Source: Mytilus californianus
Taxonomy: Eukaryota; Mollusca; Bivalvia; Mytilida; Mytilidae
Reading direction: 5' to 3'
DNA: 64,000 nt
Assembly: GCF_021869535.1 (NCBI RefSeq)
Contig: NW_026262593.1
Coordinates: forward strand, 71,698,322 to 71,762,321
In this document: piece by piece, positions 47,613-59,529 of the stretch
Layout of the letters: every line of letters begins with the position of its first letter
Numbering within the stretch: position 1 is the stretch's first letter
Program-made: the position numbers and the translations under genes
Notes under the pieces: generated by a model
Database searches by the model: none
Told to the model about the DNA's origin: nothing
What the model saw: the letters and a program-made list of their open reading frames with translations, nothing else

Positions 47613-47869
47613 CCGTACAAAATTGTACAAATTATAATTTGTATTTTGACTTTGTACAAATTGTAATTTGTACAAAAAGTGCGTGTTCAAATTACAATTT
47701 GGACAAAATTTGGCTCAAATTCACTTATAACTTGTACAATAATTTATAGTATGGATTTTGTTATAAAAAAGCATTAATACACACTATAGAATTTTTCATC
47801 AATGATCACGAAATAAACCTTATTTACAAAATACAAAAATGTTCTTTATCATTTGTTTGAGCATGTGAG

Positions 47870-48213
47870 TGAATTATGGCATCGAGAATTGCACAACATC
47901 TTTTGCTTTTTTCATTTACATTTAGAAGTGCTGCACCCCCTTTGCATTTATTCATGAAAGAAACCCCTGACCACCAGTTTTTGAAAGTTTTTTTACTGCT
48001 TCACGTAGCGAAAGTTGAAGCTCAGGTGCCGTTGCTGCGAATAAAGATGTGTCTTTAACAGCTTCAATTTGGTTTCTCGACAAATATCATGTTAACATTT
48101 TTACAGCTGTTCCAATGCGGTACCCAAATTCTCCAGATTCAATAATTACACCTAAGATATTTCGAGGATTAGTTGGGGCACGATCATACTGAGGAATTGG
48201 TATAATGGCATTA
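47870..48213 (-). pseudogene. Transposase C-terminal domain remnant
   Basis: The minus-strand frame reads GDNAIIPIPQYDRAPTNP, then NILGVIIESGEFGYRIGTA, a stop, RNQIEAVKDT, and LSLREAVKKLSKTGGQGF before frames fail. The GDN.IPIP..DR, RNQ and TGGQGF landmarks resemble the C-terminal domain found after the integrase in some animal integrase-like proteins (annotated in databases as KRAB-A domain-containing 2 or SCAN domain 3-like), recalled from memory. A stop (near 48090) and a frame change against the 153-codon frame upstream make it inactive. Confidence 0.55.
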
Positions 48214-48672
48214 TCCCCCACAGCAATTAAGTTCTGATAATTTCCGTTTCGTTTTCTTGGTTAGATATTCAGCTTGGATCTGTTGGCCAGACAGCGCACG
48301 CTTCCTGGCATGTATAATTGGTTTTTCAACGTCAGTGTCATCCGAATGGTCACTTGGGCCAATTTCTATTATACTATCAGAATTGTCACCGGGGGTAATT
48401 TCTATTACACTATCTGAATTGTCACTGGTGCCAATTTCTATTATATTATCAGAATTGTCACTAGGGCCAATTTCTATTATACTATCAGAATTGTCACTGG
48501 GGCCAATTTCTATTATACTATCAGAATTGTCACTGGGGCCAATTTTTATTATTTTATCAGAATTATCACCGGAGCCAATTTCTATTGTACTATCAGAATT
48601 AACTGGCATGCATGTATCAATTACATTTTGGGTATTTTTGTATTTTGTAAACAAGGTGTATTGTGTGGTCAT
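48211..48672 (-). CDS. Acidic repeat protein, N-terminal part of the transposase remnant
   Basis: A 153-codon minus-strand frame. After about 30 residues it carries seven or so repeats of 12 residues (IGPSDNSDSIIE type), encoded by a 36-bp tandem repeat. A basic stretch follows (HARKRALSG, LTKKTKRKLSEL), which leads one frame away into GDNAIIPIP. The repeats contain a hydrophobic-acidic SIIEI core reminiscent of SUMO-interaction motifs; that is an inference only. It lies wholly inside the TIR element, so it is transposon-derived. No enzyme core is present. Translation is unproven. Confidence 0.45.
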   Translation of the reverse strand: MTTQYTLFTKYKNTQNVIDTCMPVNSDSTIEIGSGDNSDKIIKIGPSDNSDSIIEIGPSDNSDSIIEIGPSDNSDNIIEIGTSDNSDSVIEITPGDNSDSIIEIGPSDHSDDTDVEKPIIHARKRALSGQQIQAEYLTKKTKRKLSELNCCGG

Positions 48673-48858
48673 TGATTAACAATTCTATAGTGTATATCAA
48701 TGCTTTTTTTTATAACAAAATCCATACTATAAATTATTGTACAAGTTATAAGTGAATTTTAGTCAAATTTTGTACAAATTGTAATTTGTACAAGCACTTT
48801 TTGTACAAATTACAATTTGCACGAAGTCAAAATACACAAATTATAATTTGTACAAAAT

Positions 48859-49335
48859 GATAACTTGTACACAACATATACATAAATAAAACCAGTGACG
48901 AGTCCCATAATTAGGATGAATCTTTGATGTGAATAAAACATATCGCTTTAGCGAAATTTCATATAGGTTGAGATGGATGAAAGTGATTCTGACAGAAATT
49001 TCAATCTTCAAGAAAAATATGAATTGAAACACGATGTTTTAGTCTGATAACGACATTGTTTATTTCTTAAGAACAATAAGCCCTTAAAGTGAAGAGTTTG
49101 CAAATACAGCTTCATTTGATTTCATAAAACGTTATGAATAAACTTTTGATTCCGACCAACACCTTTCTAAAGGCCTGTGTATTTATAATTTTTTAAAGTG
49201 CAATAAAATCAAAACAAAACAAAATACTGGATAAAAGAAGATGCCAATTTTGTGCATGCATATAACAAAAGGAAGCATCATTCACAGCAATAATATTCAA
49301 TTGTTTCATTGCATTTACGTTCTACACCAGCTAGA
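48859..49335. other. No gene seen
   Basis: AT-rich spacer between the Ginger-like element and the next MITE. Confidence 0.45.
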
Positions 49336-49343
49336 CATGGTTC

Positions 49344-49692
49344 CATAGGTACTTGGGGACAGAACATTTTTCCAGCCCTCCCCTTTTTTTCCAAAATCCT
49401 TTATATTTTTTTCTATTAATTAGCGGTCACTGTTATATATATTCATGAAAGTATTATATTGTATTGTCAATATAATACTTCCATGATTATATATAGTATA
49501 TCAGCGACTGCTGTGGATAGTAAACTTGGAATTGATAGTAAATAGCAAATACAAGTTACTTGTATTATATTTATGTTTATATAATACAGAAAAACGCGAA
49601 AAATAATTGAAATTAATAGAAAACAAAAAAATAACGGATTTTGGAAAAAAAGGGGAGGGCTAAAAAAATTGTCCTTTCCCCAAGTACCTATG
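49344..49692. mobile_element. 349-bp MITE, hAT-like target duplication
   Basis: Inverted ends CATAGGTACTTGGGGA... extend about 80 bp, including 'agccctcccctttttttcca' on one arm. An 8-bp flank CATGGTTC/TATGGTTC (49336-49343 and 49693-49700, one mismatch) fits a hAT-size duplication. The centre (49433-49495) holds a further hairpin, 'gtattatattg' facing 'caatataatac'. No coding capacity; frames inside are shadows. Confidence 0.75.
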
Positions 49693-49700
49693 TATGGTTC

Positions 49701-50779
49701 GTGTTCAGTGACGTTATGTAGACACATTTGGGTTCCTGACACGTTTGAGAGAAAGGACAGGTTTCTAGATCTTTTATAAAAAAAGTGACATCATTAAAAA
49801 AATCGTCAATTGTATCACAAGCTGACCTCGATGAGGTATTAGTTATTGTATGCTTACAAAAATCACATATTCTAGGAATTCACTGTAATATATGTATATA
49901 CTGTATACACTGTATAGATTTCAACATTATTTGTTTTCAAATACAAACTTGAATATCGGCGATTTTAAAGAAATAATGTTAACCTTAATGTAATTGTTGA
50001 TTTAATTTGTAGCCAGAACTAATTATATTTTCCATTCGTGAAACTGTCTCCTCGGTCAAATAGAAAATTGGAAAAAATACATACAAGATTCTATTTTCAA
50101 TCTTTTGTATTCTATATTTTAATGTATATGAATTGATTGTAATAATTAATGTTTGATCTTTTGTTTGTGTGTTAATTGAGGACAATCCAGATTTTGGATA
50201 GCATATATCAATAAAATCCTTGTCTGACTTTGACTTTCAAACTAATTGTTTGCTCTTTTTATTCTTTCCATGACTGATTATCAAATGATGCAGCAAAAAT
50301 CGACGAACAATATAAACAGGAAACAAAATCTTATCAAAAGGCGGATAAGCTTTAGAAATAAAATTCCTTTGAACCAACTTTAAAGATTGTGACTTATGTG
50401 TGAAATAGCCGTGGAAGATTTGAAAGAATTACGTTTAGATAATCAAAGCGCGAAAGCGCTGTAAAGGCAGTTAATTACAGGTTGTGTGTATTTTTAGTCT
50501 AGTTATATCATTATCTTCCATAGTACATTGTACTTATCAGAGGTGGCTTTCAGTATTTAAGATTTAGAGTTCTCTAATGATATTGAACAAGTTTTATGAA
50601 TGTCATATTCTGAGCACTATATGAAGGCGATTGTTCTCATTTGTTTATGAACTAGTGCATTATGTCCAGTTTGTACCTTTTTTATCTATGTTTATAGTCA
50701 AATACTGTTAAAAATAGTTTGGCATTTTCTTTTTAGTAATAAGTAAATGTTATCAACTGTATTTTATTCGACTTTGCAA
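49701..50779. other. Intergenic, no gene
   Basis: AT-rich; the minus frame at 49985-50185 has no recognisable motif. Confidence 0.4.
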
Positions 50780-50799
50780 ATGTGGTTTGTTACTGGTAA

Positions 50800-50865
50800 G
50801 TACAATGTATGGGTGATAGTTGTTTCATTGGCAATCATGACACATCTCCTTATTTATATAATGAT
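50800..50865 (+). repeat. Dispersed mussel repeat, 3'-end fragment
   Basis: Contains 'tttcattggcaatcatgaca' and 'catctccttatttat', the tail of the 52790 family. Confidence 0.55.
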
Positions 50866-51089
50866 CTATATTCAACGACCTCAGGTACAAAAAAAATGTA
50901 TGTAACTAAACTATGATGGGAAAACTTTGACTTCTTTCTTTTATATAAACTTTTGATTTGGTACCATAAAACTATGTAGAATAAATGTACATTGCAACAT
51001 GTCAACTCTTTCAATGAAAATACTTTTTTTAGAAACTATAACTCCAAGCAAAATTATATTTCCAAGTATAAAGTAATTTATGAATGAAA

Positions 51090-52160
51090 CAAGAGTGCAC
51101 ACGCTGAAATGTCTCGCCTTCTTTACTAATCATTGATATTATGTTGATAGCCCTAAATATAAAGCTTTATTACAACTGTCACATAAACTTAACATTAACC
51201 AAGTAAACTAAACATTGACCAATGAACCAAGAAAATGAGGTCAAGGTCAGATGAACCATGCTAGGTAGGCATGTACAGCTAACAATTCTTCCATACAACA
51301 AATATAGTTGACCTATTGCTTATAGTTTAAGAAAAACAGACCAAAACACAAAAACTTAAAACTGAGCAATGAACCTTGAAAATGAGGTCAAGGTAAAAAT
51401 AAACCTGTATGACTGACAAATAGATCATGAAATATTTCCATACACCAAATATAGTTGAACTATTGCATATAGTATTAGAAAAAAAGACCAAAACTCAAAA
51501 ACTTAACTTTGACCACTGAACCATGAAAATGAGGTCAAGGTCAGATGACGCCTGCCAGCTAAACATGTTCACCTTACAATCATTCCATACACCAAATATA
51601 GTAGACCTATTGCATACAGTATAAGAAAAACAGACCAAAACACAAAAACTTAACTATAACCACTGAACCATGAAAATGAGGTCAAGTTCAGATAACACTT
51701 GCCAGTTGGACAGTCCTTCCATACACCGAATATACTAGACCTATTGCTTATAGTATCTGAGATATGGACTTGACCACCAAAACTTAACCTTGTTCACTGA
51801 TCCATGAAATGAGGTCAAGGTCAAGTGAAAACTGTCTGACGGGCATGAGGACCTTGCAAGGTACGCACATACCAAATATAGTTATCCTATTACTTATAAT
51901 AAGAGAGAATTTAACATTACAAAAAATCTGAACTTTTTTTTCAAGCAGTCACTGAACCATGAAAATGAGGTCAAGGACATTGGACATTGACTGACGGAAA
52001 CTTCGTAACATGAGGCATCCATATACAAAGTATGAAGCATCCAGACCTTCCACCTTCTAAAATATAAAGCTTTTAAGAAGTTAGCTAACGCCGCCACCGG
52101 ATCACTATCCCTGTGTCGAGCTTTCTGCTACAAAAGTCGCAGGGTCGACAAAAAGGAGTT
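51090..52160. repeat. Element with 147-bp tandem core
   Basis: About six units share 'ccatgaaaatgaggtcaagg', 'ttccatacaccaaatatag' and 'gacctattgcatatagta'. Successive 'gaaaatgagg' sites at 51231, 51378, 51525 and 51672 are 147 bp apart. Unique ends read 'gagtgcacacgctgaaatg' on the left and 'gccgccaccggatcac' on the right. It is a bivalve-type dispersed repeat without coding capacity. The next element (family T) starts almost immediately after. Confidence 0.8.
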
Positions 52161-52184
52161 CTTAATTAAGAAATAAACTGATTC

Positions 52185-52430
52185 GCTGAGCGCAGCTGGA
52201 TACACCTGCAGAGGTCCAACCCTGAACAGTTGGGGCAAAAATGGACACAATCTTCAAGCTTGATACAGGTCTGAATTTGGATTGTAATTAAATATTTGAC
52301 ATATTATAGTTTCTGAATAAATGTAGTCAAAGAACTTGAAATCGGTTATATGAATTGAATTTATATTCAATTAAAGATTTCTTGCTGTTGTGCAATACAC
52401 TGTGCTGTTGCGCAATACTTAATAAAACTG
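52185..52430 (+). repeat. Family T element, partial copy
   Basis: Shares 'ctgaacagttggggcaa', 'tcaagcttgatacag' and 'tctgaatttggattgt' with 59534-59640, then the 'ttgcgcaatact' module. The tandem core is missing, so it is internally deleted or truncated. Confidence 0.7.
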
Positions 52431-52789
52431 TTGCCAGACTATAAACAAATAAAGTTCAATTTCTTCTCAATGTCATATTTGAAATTTATGAAAATCAATA
52501 GGGAGATTACATCAATAGCTATAAATAATTCACCAAAGTTTCATGCGAACTGCTTAAAGCATTTTTGAGTTGTTGTCCAAAAACTGGAAAATCCCCCCTT
52601 TTTTAATGAATAAAACCCCACAACTCAGAAATGTAAAATCTAAAATTTATAAAATTCTAAAGGGAGCTTACGGATTGATAATTTAGTCTTAGATGCAAGA
52701 TTTTTTTATCAGTTGTTAGTGGCTTTGAACTAGCTGTCAGTAAATGCAAGTACTCTCAGATCTGTACTTAGTGTCTTTTAGTTGTTTGG
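52431..52789. other. No gene seen
   Basis: AT-rich spacer, possibly further degraded family T sequence. Confidence 0.35.
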
Positions 52790-53245
52790 ATGTACAACTA
52801 CCCGGCCACGTCCACTTGTATTTGTATTTATCCATCTGATGAGTTAAGCCTCTTTCAACTGATTTTTATAGTTCGTTCTTATATTGTACTGTTACACCAC
52901 TGTCCCAGGTTAGGGGGTGGGTTGGGATCCCGCTAACATGTTTAACCCTGCCACATTCTGTATGTACATTTGTACATGTATGTGCCTGTCCCAAGTCAGG
53001 AGCCTGTAATTCAGTGGTTGTCGTTTGTTTATGTGTTGCATATTTGTTATTCGTTCATTTTTTTTAGTTTTCTTGTTTGAATTGTTTTACATTGTCATTT
53101 CGGGGCCTTTTATAGCTCACTGTTCGGTATGTGCTTTGCTCATTGTTGAAGGACGTACTGTGACCTATAGCTGTTAATTTCTGTGTCATTTGGTCTCTTG
53201 TGGTCTCATTGGCAATCATACCACATCTTCTTTTTTATATTTACA
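52790..53245 (+). repeat. Dispersed mussel repeat, longest copy
   Basis: Modules in order: 'catgtttaaccctgccacat', 'gtgcctgtcccaagtcagga', 'ttttatagctcactg', 'cattgttgaaggacgtactg', and the tail 'tctcattggcaatcatacca' with a T-rich end. The first two modules also occur in the 3' untranslated region of the RT element at 16930-17010 (reverse complement), which links this repeat to Penelope-like elements. Confidence 0.75.
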
Positions 53246-53319
53246 TCAACAGATATAAACAATTCACCAAAGTCAAACTTAGTTGTAAGATCTCTGAAAT
53301 TTTTTACACGGTACAAGTT

Positions 53320-53435
53320 TTTCTAATTGTTGGAGATTGTACGGTGACAGTAACACCTGTAACTGCTTAACCCATTTCTTATGCACTTTGGTTCGATAAA
53401 CTCACTGAATATCATACCACATCTCCTTATTTTTT
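53320..53435 (+). repeat. Diverged dispersed-repeat tail
   Basis: Contains 'ttgttggagattgtacggtg' and 'atcataccacatctcctta', a weak match to the 52790 family tail. Confidence 0.45.
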
Positions 53436-53857
53436 TATGCATTACAATTTACATGTGCATGTACATGTAATTGTAAATAATATTTATATATATATATATC
53501 AGAACAAACTTCATTGCGTCACTTTTATTTATGCATCCTTTGGCACAATACAAGTTCTAAAATTACACAACATAAAACAACTAAATGTTATTTCAGATGA
53601 AAGTTTTGTTTCAGTTCCACTCATAGGATTTATTAGAATTTTGTATGTTTTGCCAAGTCCAATAATTAGCTCTATGTAATGTATGTGCACGTGTTAATTG
53701 GAGACTTTTCTATCCTGTATAAGAGTTTTGGAACTAATTCTGTTTCTTTTTTTGAAAAAAGTGAGCAAACAAATCTTGCACATTTAAACCTTTGTCTGCC
53801 ATCACACTGTCACCTGGATCACATAATTGAACTACACATGTATTCTACATCTTTCAA

Positions 53858-55507
53858 CTATTTCACAGTCACTGGTACAACCAACATATGCATTAGAGAC
53901 ATACATTTTTGTAGTTGACTAAACCACCAGGTGTCGAACATACAAGTATTTTCAGTGTTTCTGTTTTTATATGATGAAAAGGTTGCCTGAGCTCTAGGAG
54001 CTTTATGTTTTATCACGGGATATTCTGTGCTGTCAATAATAATCCAAGTTGTAGGAAACTTTAATTTGAAGTTGGATGGCGAAAAATATCTGACTAAACC
54101 ACTAAATGGCCAAGTGTTAGCCTCACGCCACTGTTTAGACATAAAAACAATCCATGTTTACACAATATTCTTAACACTAGTTTCAATCTAGAATCTAGAC
54201 AGTTCAAAGTTGGTTGTATAATGCCTCAATTTCATCAAAGTCATAAAAAAAATGATTTTCAAATGACACCCTATCAATTTGAAAATATATGTATCTCAAA
54301 CAATGTGCTGCTGGACCAAGTGTGGTCAAAACAAATAAAAATTTAGTATTCAACTCTAAACTGGTATAAAAATGTATGGCTGTGTCACGTGTCTTCATTT
54401 CAAAATTCTCTGCTGAAAATATAGGCATTGATGGTGTTTGCGTAATTCCATCTGTGAAGCTCAACATTAGCTCGGCAGTTGGTGGTGGACAGTCATAAAT
54501 CCTGTCTGCAGTATGAATGACTTCTTCAGGAAAACCAACTTTACAATCAAAACTTTCCTCTAGATTTCTATTACAATATTCATCAAGTTTAGTTCTTTTG
54601 TTTTCACAGGAAACTGCCCTGATTTTTCTTTTTGCGGACGATTCAGTCTCTTGCTTGATCCAGGAAAATAGGCTGGGAATGGCAGTAGACTGAAGTCTCT
54701 GTATGGAGGGTTTACGCTCTGAAAAAGGTTATAAAACATTAGTTTTTTGATAATTAAATGAACTTCCATTAGCAATGCATACTTTGTACTACCTGGCAAA
54801 ATATTAACTAGATTTATTCATTACAATCTGGATAAAACTATGTTAGCCTGATTCAATGTACATCAAAATGTATGTTATGTAAATCCAAAGGACAAACAAT
54901 GAGAGACGTATGCAACAAACATACATTGTTTGTACCTAAATAACTATAATATAGATGAGAGCATGTCATTGTTTTGTTCCTGTTAACATTGTCATTGATA
55001 TTTTTCAAGAAAGTCTATGAGGCATAGCTTATGCATTCCTGTCATTACTACATTAGCATAATTACTGCTAAAATAATTCTCAGTATGATATACCTCTTGT
55101 AAGAAATCATTATAATTGTAGCAAGCACCAAAAAATCTCAAACAGATCACATTGAATCGTAATCCAAAAAATTATGACGTCTTGATCAATTAACCACCCC
55201 CTTTTATTCTAAAACGATACTTGCGGTTGTAAACAGACTTTGGTTTATTCGCATGGCGATTACATATATAACTATATATTTTAAAAAGAAAATAGAGTTT
55301 TACCATGAATAGTTTCCTGCACGTAGTCTTTTTCAGTAAAATGTGCCTTGCAAACAACAGCTGATTGAGATGGACTCCACCGTGTTCTCGTCCAATCTGC
55401 GTATGGGCCATGGCGTTGATCCAACTTTTCCTTCTTTATAAGTCATTTGGAAATGCATGTCCTCCTCTTAAATGACATCCAGGTACACAACAACAAGTAC
55501 TTGGCAT
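53858..55507 (-). pseudogene. THAP-domain DDE transposase, decayed
   Basis: Three pieces lie in order on the minus strand. Exon 1 (55507-55304) starts ATG and reads STCCCVPGCHLRGGHAFPND, then RRKSWINAM and, after a frame change, WSPSQSAVVCKAHFTEKDY: a THAP zinc finger with C..C and C..H pairs. A TAA lies at 55438-55436. It ends at a GTAAAA donor. Exon 2 (54718-54204), after TTTTTCAG, reads RKPSIQRLQSTAIPSLFSWI and then a long open segment with IFSAENFEM and IHFYTSLE. The last piece (54142-53870) carries WIIIDSTEYPV and TFSSYKNRNT, matching the first catalytic Asp region of DDE_Tnp_4-type endonucleases. The middle helical region and the last catalytic residue are missing. It is a broken transposon gene. 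Confidence 0.7.
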
Positions 55508-57885
55508 CGTTAATTAAAAATGCAACTGAAATAGTTGCACAGTGCAGAAACCGGAAGTTGAAGAACAGGATCGGCTACCACGGCGCCACCTATTCAGGAA
55601 CGATAATTTGCTACTTTATATAACTGCGAAATAACAATAACGTTACATGTTAGACGGGTTCGCGTGCATAACCAGAAATGCGCTTTAAATTGTATAATAT
55701 AATTCATGTTCAGTCGACCTTTAATTATTATATCAACGACTGAAATGATTTATAAACATCTAAATCATCTGTTAACGCAGATAACACTCGAAATTAACCC
55801 GACCTCTTTACACACGGAATTCAAATAATTCTAGTTTGTCAATCGGTTGACTGCTTATAATGTAAAATACAAATATATCAAAAGTTTTTAAAACTAACAA
55901 AACACAATGATCGTTTCTCTATTTCCCAATGTAAATGAAATGAAACAAAAAACATTTTGTATCACAATAAGAAGAGGAGAGAATCAACATTTTCCGGATC
56001 TACTTGGAGCCTAATGACCCCCCACGTAGATAAGTTGGATATCGCGGAAAGAAAGATTAACACGGCAACTAGAAAGGCATTAAAGCACTGCCTTTAAAAA
56101 TCGCACCAATCTGGTGAAGAACGTTCAATGATGAATAATTCTGTTTCAGCAATGTCGTGTCTTATTGTCAAAGATGGATGATAGAAACTTAATTGCATAT
56201 AAACTATGACTATTCTTGTCTGGCAATGACTGGGAAAAATTACTTTGTCCAAGACAGTATGAAAATAAATATTCTGTCCAACAAAAATGAAGGAGAATGC
56301 TAAAAATAGCCGTTAACGTTAACAAATCAGCGCTAGAAATAACTTTAATTCTTCGGAGCTGTATTTTATTCCTCCTGTACTAGATTTCAAAACTTCAGCA
56401 TTTGACTTTTACTTATCATTTCTTGAGTTTAAGATATCTTAAATGTCTTGGGCGCACGATTTTTAATCTTCAACACATGACTTTAAATTTCCAAAGAAGT
56501 TCCGCCTTTTTTTGACATCCAATTATGTGCTATTCTCGAAGGGGAATATTTTTAAATGAATTAATAATCTAGTCTTGCAATAAATGAAAATGAAAACTCT
56601 TTTCCCAAACTATAGGACAATACAGTGTATGAAAGAGAATGAAAATAAAACCGTCTTAACAAAAGATAATAACATAAAAAGGTAATAATAATTATATTGG
56701 CCAAATAAACGATTGCTCTACAAAAAAAAACTAAAAAAGATGTAGAAAATGTATCACAACTTTTATATGGACAAAACTATTGCTGTTTTCAATACACCTT
56801 CACGTCAGATTTTCATTCTTCGAATTTTTATATATAATGTAAAATAAGAATTAAATAATTCCTATATATGAACAAAGAAAAAATTCAACAGATAACATAT
56901 GACGTAGCCTTAAGAGCCAATCTGCCAGAAAACCATGCAAAACCGTCCGAATGTCACTTTTTCCAAATGAGTTCATATTTGGCATATTGGTGCACCTTAG
57001 TAATGTAAATAACCACACAAATTTTTTTGGGAAAATATTAAACCGATCTGGATATTTTTTGAGCGCCATGTTTCAACAGATGAAATGGCTAGAAAATAGC
57101 AAAAATAAGCCTTTTTTGGCATATTTCGCTGGTTTAAATAAAAAAATATGGTAACATTTATAATTTTTTGATAGTTGTTCCTAGTAATACATCACTTTAA
57201 GTGTAAGAATGCATAGAATTAACAATGCTGTCTATTAAGTGTATGTATAATCTAACTGTTTCAATATGTCTTTATGTCCAAAATGGCTGATTTTGGTCAT
57301 CTTTCAGAGCCAAAATACTCCAAGACCCGTTTGTTATTGTAAAACAACATATCTACTTGCAAAGTATAACTATATATACCCAATCAAAAAAAATATCAAG
57401 CTCGGCAAATAATGTTGGTGTCTGGTATATGCCACAACAAAATGGGGTAACCTGCATATTCAAATTTTCTCAATTTTGCCGTCTAATTTGTAACTACTGA
57501 CATATGATAGGATCTGGACTTATAAATAAGTATAACAACAAATGGAAAAGAATAATTAATGTTTCATTTAATACATTAAGAAAATAATCATACATAAATA
57601 CAAATTATTCATTATAAATCTAGAGGCTCCCAGGAGCTGAAATAGATCGTATTGACAAATTGTGCACCTAAAACAATAAAAAACACATATTTCAAACGCA
57701 ATCAATTTAAATTAGAAGTTAAACAATTCAGAACAAGTTTAGACTGTAAAAAAAAAGTTTCTTCTGACCACTTTTGCAATTTATTCTTATAATATATTGA
57801 TATAGTTGATATAGTTGATATGTTGCTGCAATGTGGTCAATACAAACATGAAAATCATGAATGCTTCTAAAATTAAAGAACCTTA
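55508..57885. other. Intergenic, no gene recognised
   Basis: AT-rich, somewhat less so near 55540-55600. Frames at 56851-57154 on the two strands overlap each other and have no motif. Confidence 0.4.
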
Positions 57886-58617
57886 GTGAGCGCGCTCACA
57901 TACCCCACGTCCCCACATTGTCATTGGAGAAATAAAATAAGTGTAAGAAAAAAAAATTGTATCAGAAAAAAAAATTGAATCATAATTTCCTGTCAATATG
58001 CACATCGACGTAGTATGTCCTTATTATCTACACAGTTTCATGAAATTCTGTTGTGTGGTTTGAGAGGAGTTGCGATGACAAAGGGTTGCAGTAGTATATT
58101 GGGCAAATAAGTTCAAAGGGGCGTAATTCCTGGAAAAAAAATTGAATCGTAATTTCCTGTCGATATGCACATCAACGTAGTATGTCCTTATTACCTGAAA
58201 AGGTTTCATGAAATTCTGTTGTGTGGTTTGAGAGGAGTTGCGATGACAAAAGGTTGCCTTAGTATATTGGGCAAATAAGTTCAAAGGGGCGTAACTCCTG
58301 GAAAAACAATTGAATCGTAATTTCCTGTCGATATGCACATCTACGTAGTATGTCCTTATTATCTGAAAAGGTTTCATGAAATTCTGTTGTGTGGTTTGAG
58401 AGGAGTTGCGATGACAAACTGTTGCAGTAGTACATTAAAGTAAATAAGTTCAAAGGGGCGTAACTCCTAGAAAAAGAATTGAATAGTAATTTCCTGTCTA
58501 TATGCACAACTACATAGTATGTCCTTATTATCTAAAAAGGTTTCGTGAAATTCTGTTGTGTGGTTTGAGAGGAGTTGCAATGACAAGAAACAGGACTGAC
58601 GGATGGACGGACAGACG

Positions 58618-58670
<53 letters not shown>
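57886..58670. repeat. Element with four 168-bp tandem units
   Basis: The unit marker 'atatgcacatc' occurs at about 57996, 58163, 58331 and 58500. Units share 'tttcatgaaattctgttgtg', 'gagaggagttgcgatgac' and 'aagttcaaaggggcgtaa'. The left end 'cacataccccacg' and right end 'cgttgcgtggggtata' are inverted, and 'gacggacggacggac' lies near the right end. Because 168 is divisible by 3, false repeated frames appear on the minus strand. Confidence 0.85.
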
Positions 58671-58671
<1 letters not shown>

Positions 58672-58679
58672 AAAATACC

Positions 58680-59214
58680 ATAACTAGACGAAAAACAAAT
58701 TACTTAGTCAATATATACCAGTGCAAAATTTATAAAGAATTTTGAATGAAATTGGATAGCTGTTAAGATTACTGTACCTATAATGCTCTACATCACATCC
58801 TCGGAGATAACAGAATTAAAATAAGTCATATGAATCTTCCAATTTCAATAAAGTTGAATTTGTTTTTTTATACTTGAACAGCTATAGGTTTTACTATAAA
58901 ACAAGTGTACATTAACTTTCTTGTAAAAGAAAAACCATAACATTAAAATCTCCATAAATGATGAACTGTTATTTTTTGAGACATCATCCCATGGAAGATT
59001 TAACTGATGTTTTAAAGTTGGAAAGTTTCTGTTGCTTGTTTGGTTGGTTGAAATTGTTTCTGTTAGAAGCATTATCAGTCTCCCAATCTGATGTTGACTG
59101 ATGTGAAAGTTCAGTTGTTGTTGACACTGACAGAAAGGTTAGCTGCGAGTCTAGATCTGAAAACCACAAAACATACATACATAAATCAGGCTGTTAGTTT
59201 TCATATTTTTTCAT
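58680..59214. other. No gene seen
   Basis: Minus-strand frames at 58845-59178 overlap each other; their Ser/Thr/Asn-rich products have no recognisable motif. Confidence 0.35.
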
Positions 59215-59360
59215 TTTCTTATTTTGGGGCCTTTTATGGCTGAATATATATGCAGTATAGGTCTTGCTCATTGTTGAAGGCCATATGGCGTATGAAGACC
59301 TATAGCTTTACTTCTATGTCATTTGTTCTCATTGGCAATCATACCACATTTTTTTTTTAT
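59215..59360 (+). repeat. Dispersed mussel repeat
   Basis: Contains 'ttggggccttttatggctg', 'cattgttgaaggccatatgg' and 'tctcattggcaatcatacca' followed by a T run, as in 52790-53245. Confidence 0.75.
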
Positions 59361-59529
59361 TTCATATATACCACTGACAGGAAATAAAATTGACAACTTT
59401 TACTGTAAGTGGATGCAGTTACAAAATTCTCCCAACTAAAGCCAAATCATTTTTGCAGAATAGTTATTATCCACACCTTTTAAGCATGTCCAAATAGCCC
59501 TTAACATCTTTACAACAATAATAAAATGC

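Larger units (their letters stand above)
47624..48854. mobile_element. Ginger-like TIR transposon derivative, 1231 bp
   Basis: Inverted terminal repeats of about 180 bp (47624-47800 and 48680-48854) begin TGTACAAATTATAATTTGT and are rich in 'ttgtacaaatt' motifs. AAAT flanks both ends (47620-47623 and 48855-48858). TGT...ACA ends with a 4-bp duplication match what is known of Ginger/TDD transposons. The interior encodes, on the minus strand, the C-terminal region of a transposase-like protein but no integrase core. It is thus an internally deleted, non-autonomous copy. Confidence 0.75.

Noticed and set aside
48257..48679. 140-codon plus-strand frame with LSLGPISIILSE repeats
   Set aside because: It is the antisense of the 36-bp repeat in the minus-strand transposon frame, which has the recognisable continuation.
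58024..58507. Repeated minus-strand frames (HIDRKLRFN type)
   Set aside because: They follow the 168-bp tandem unit and have no independent coding evidence.
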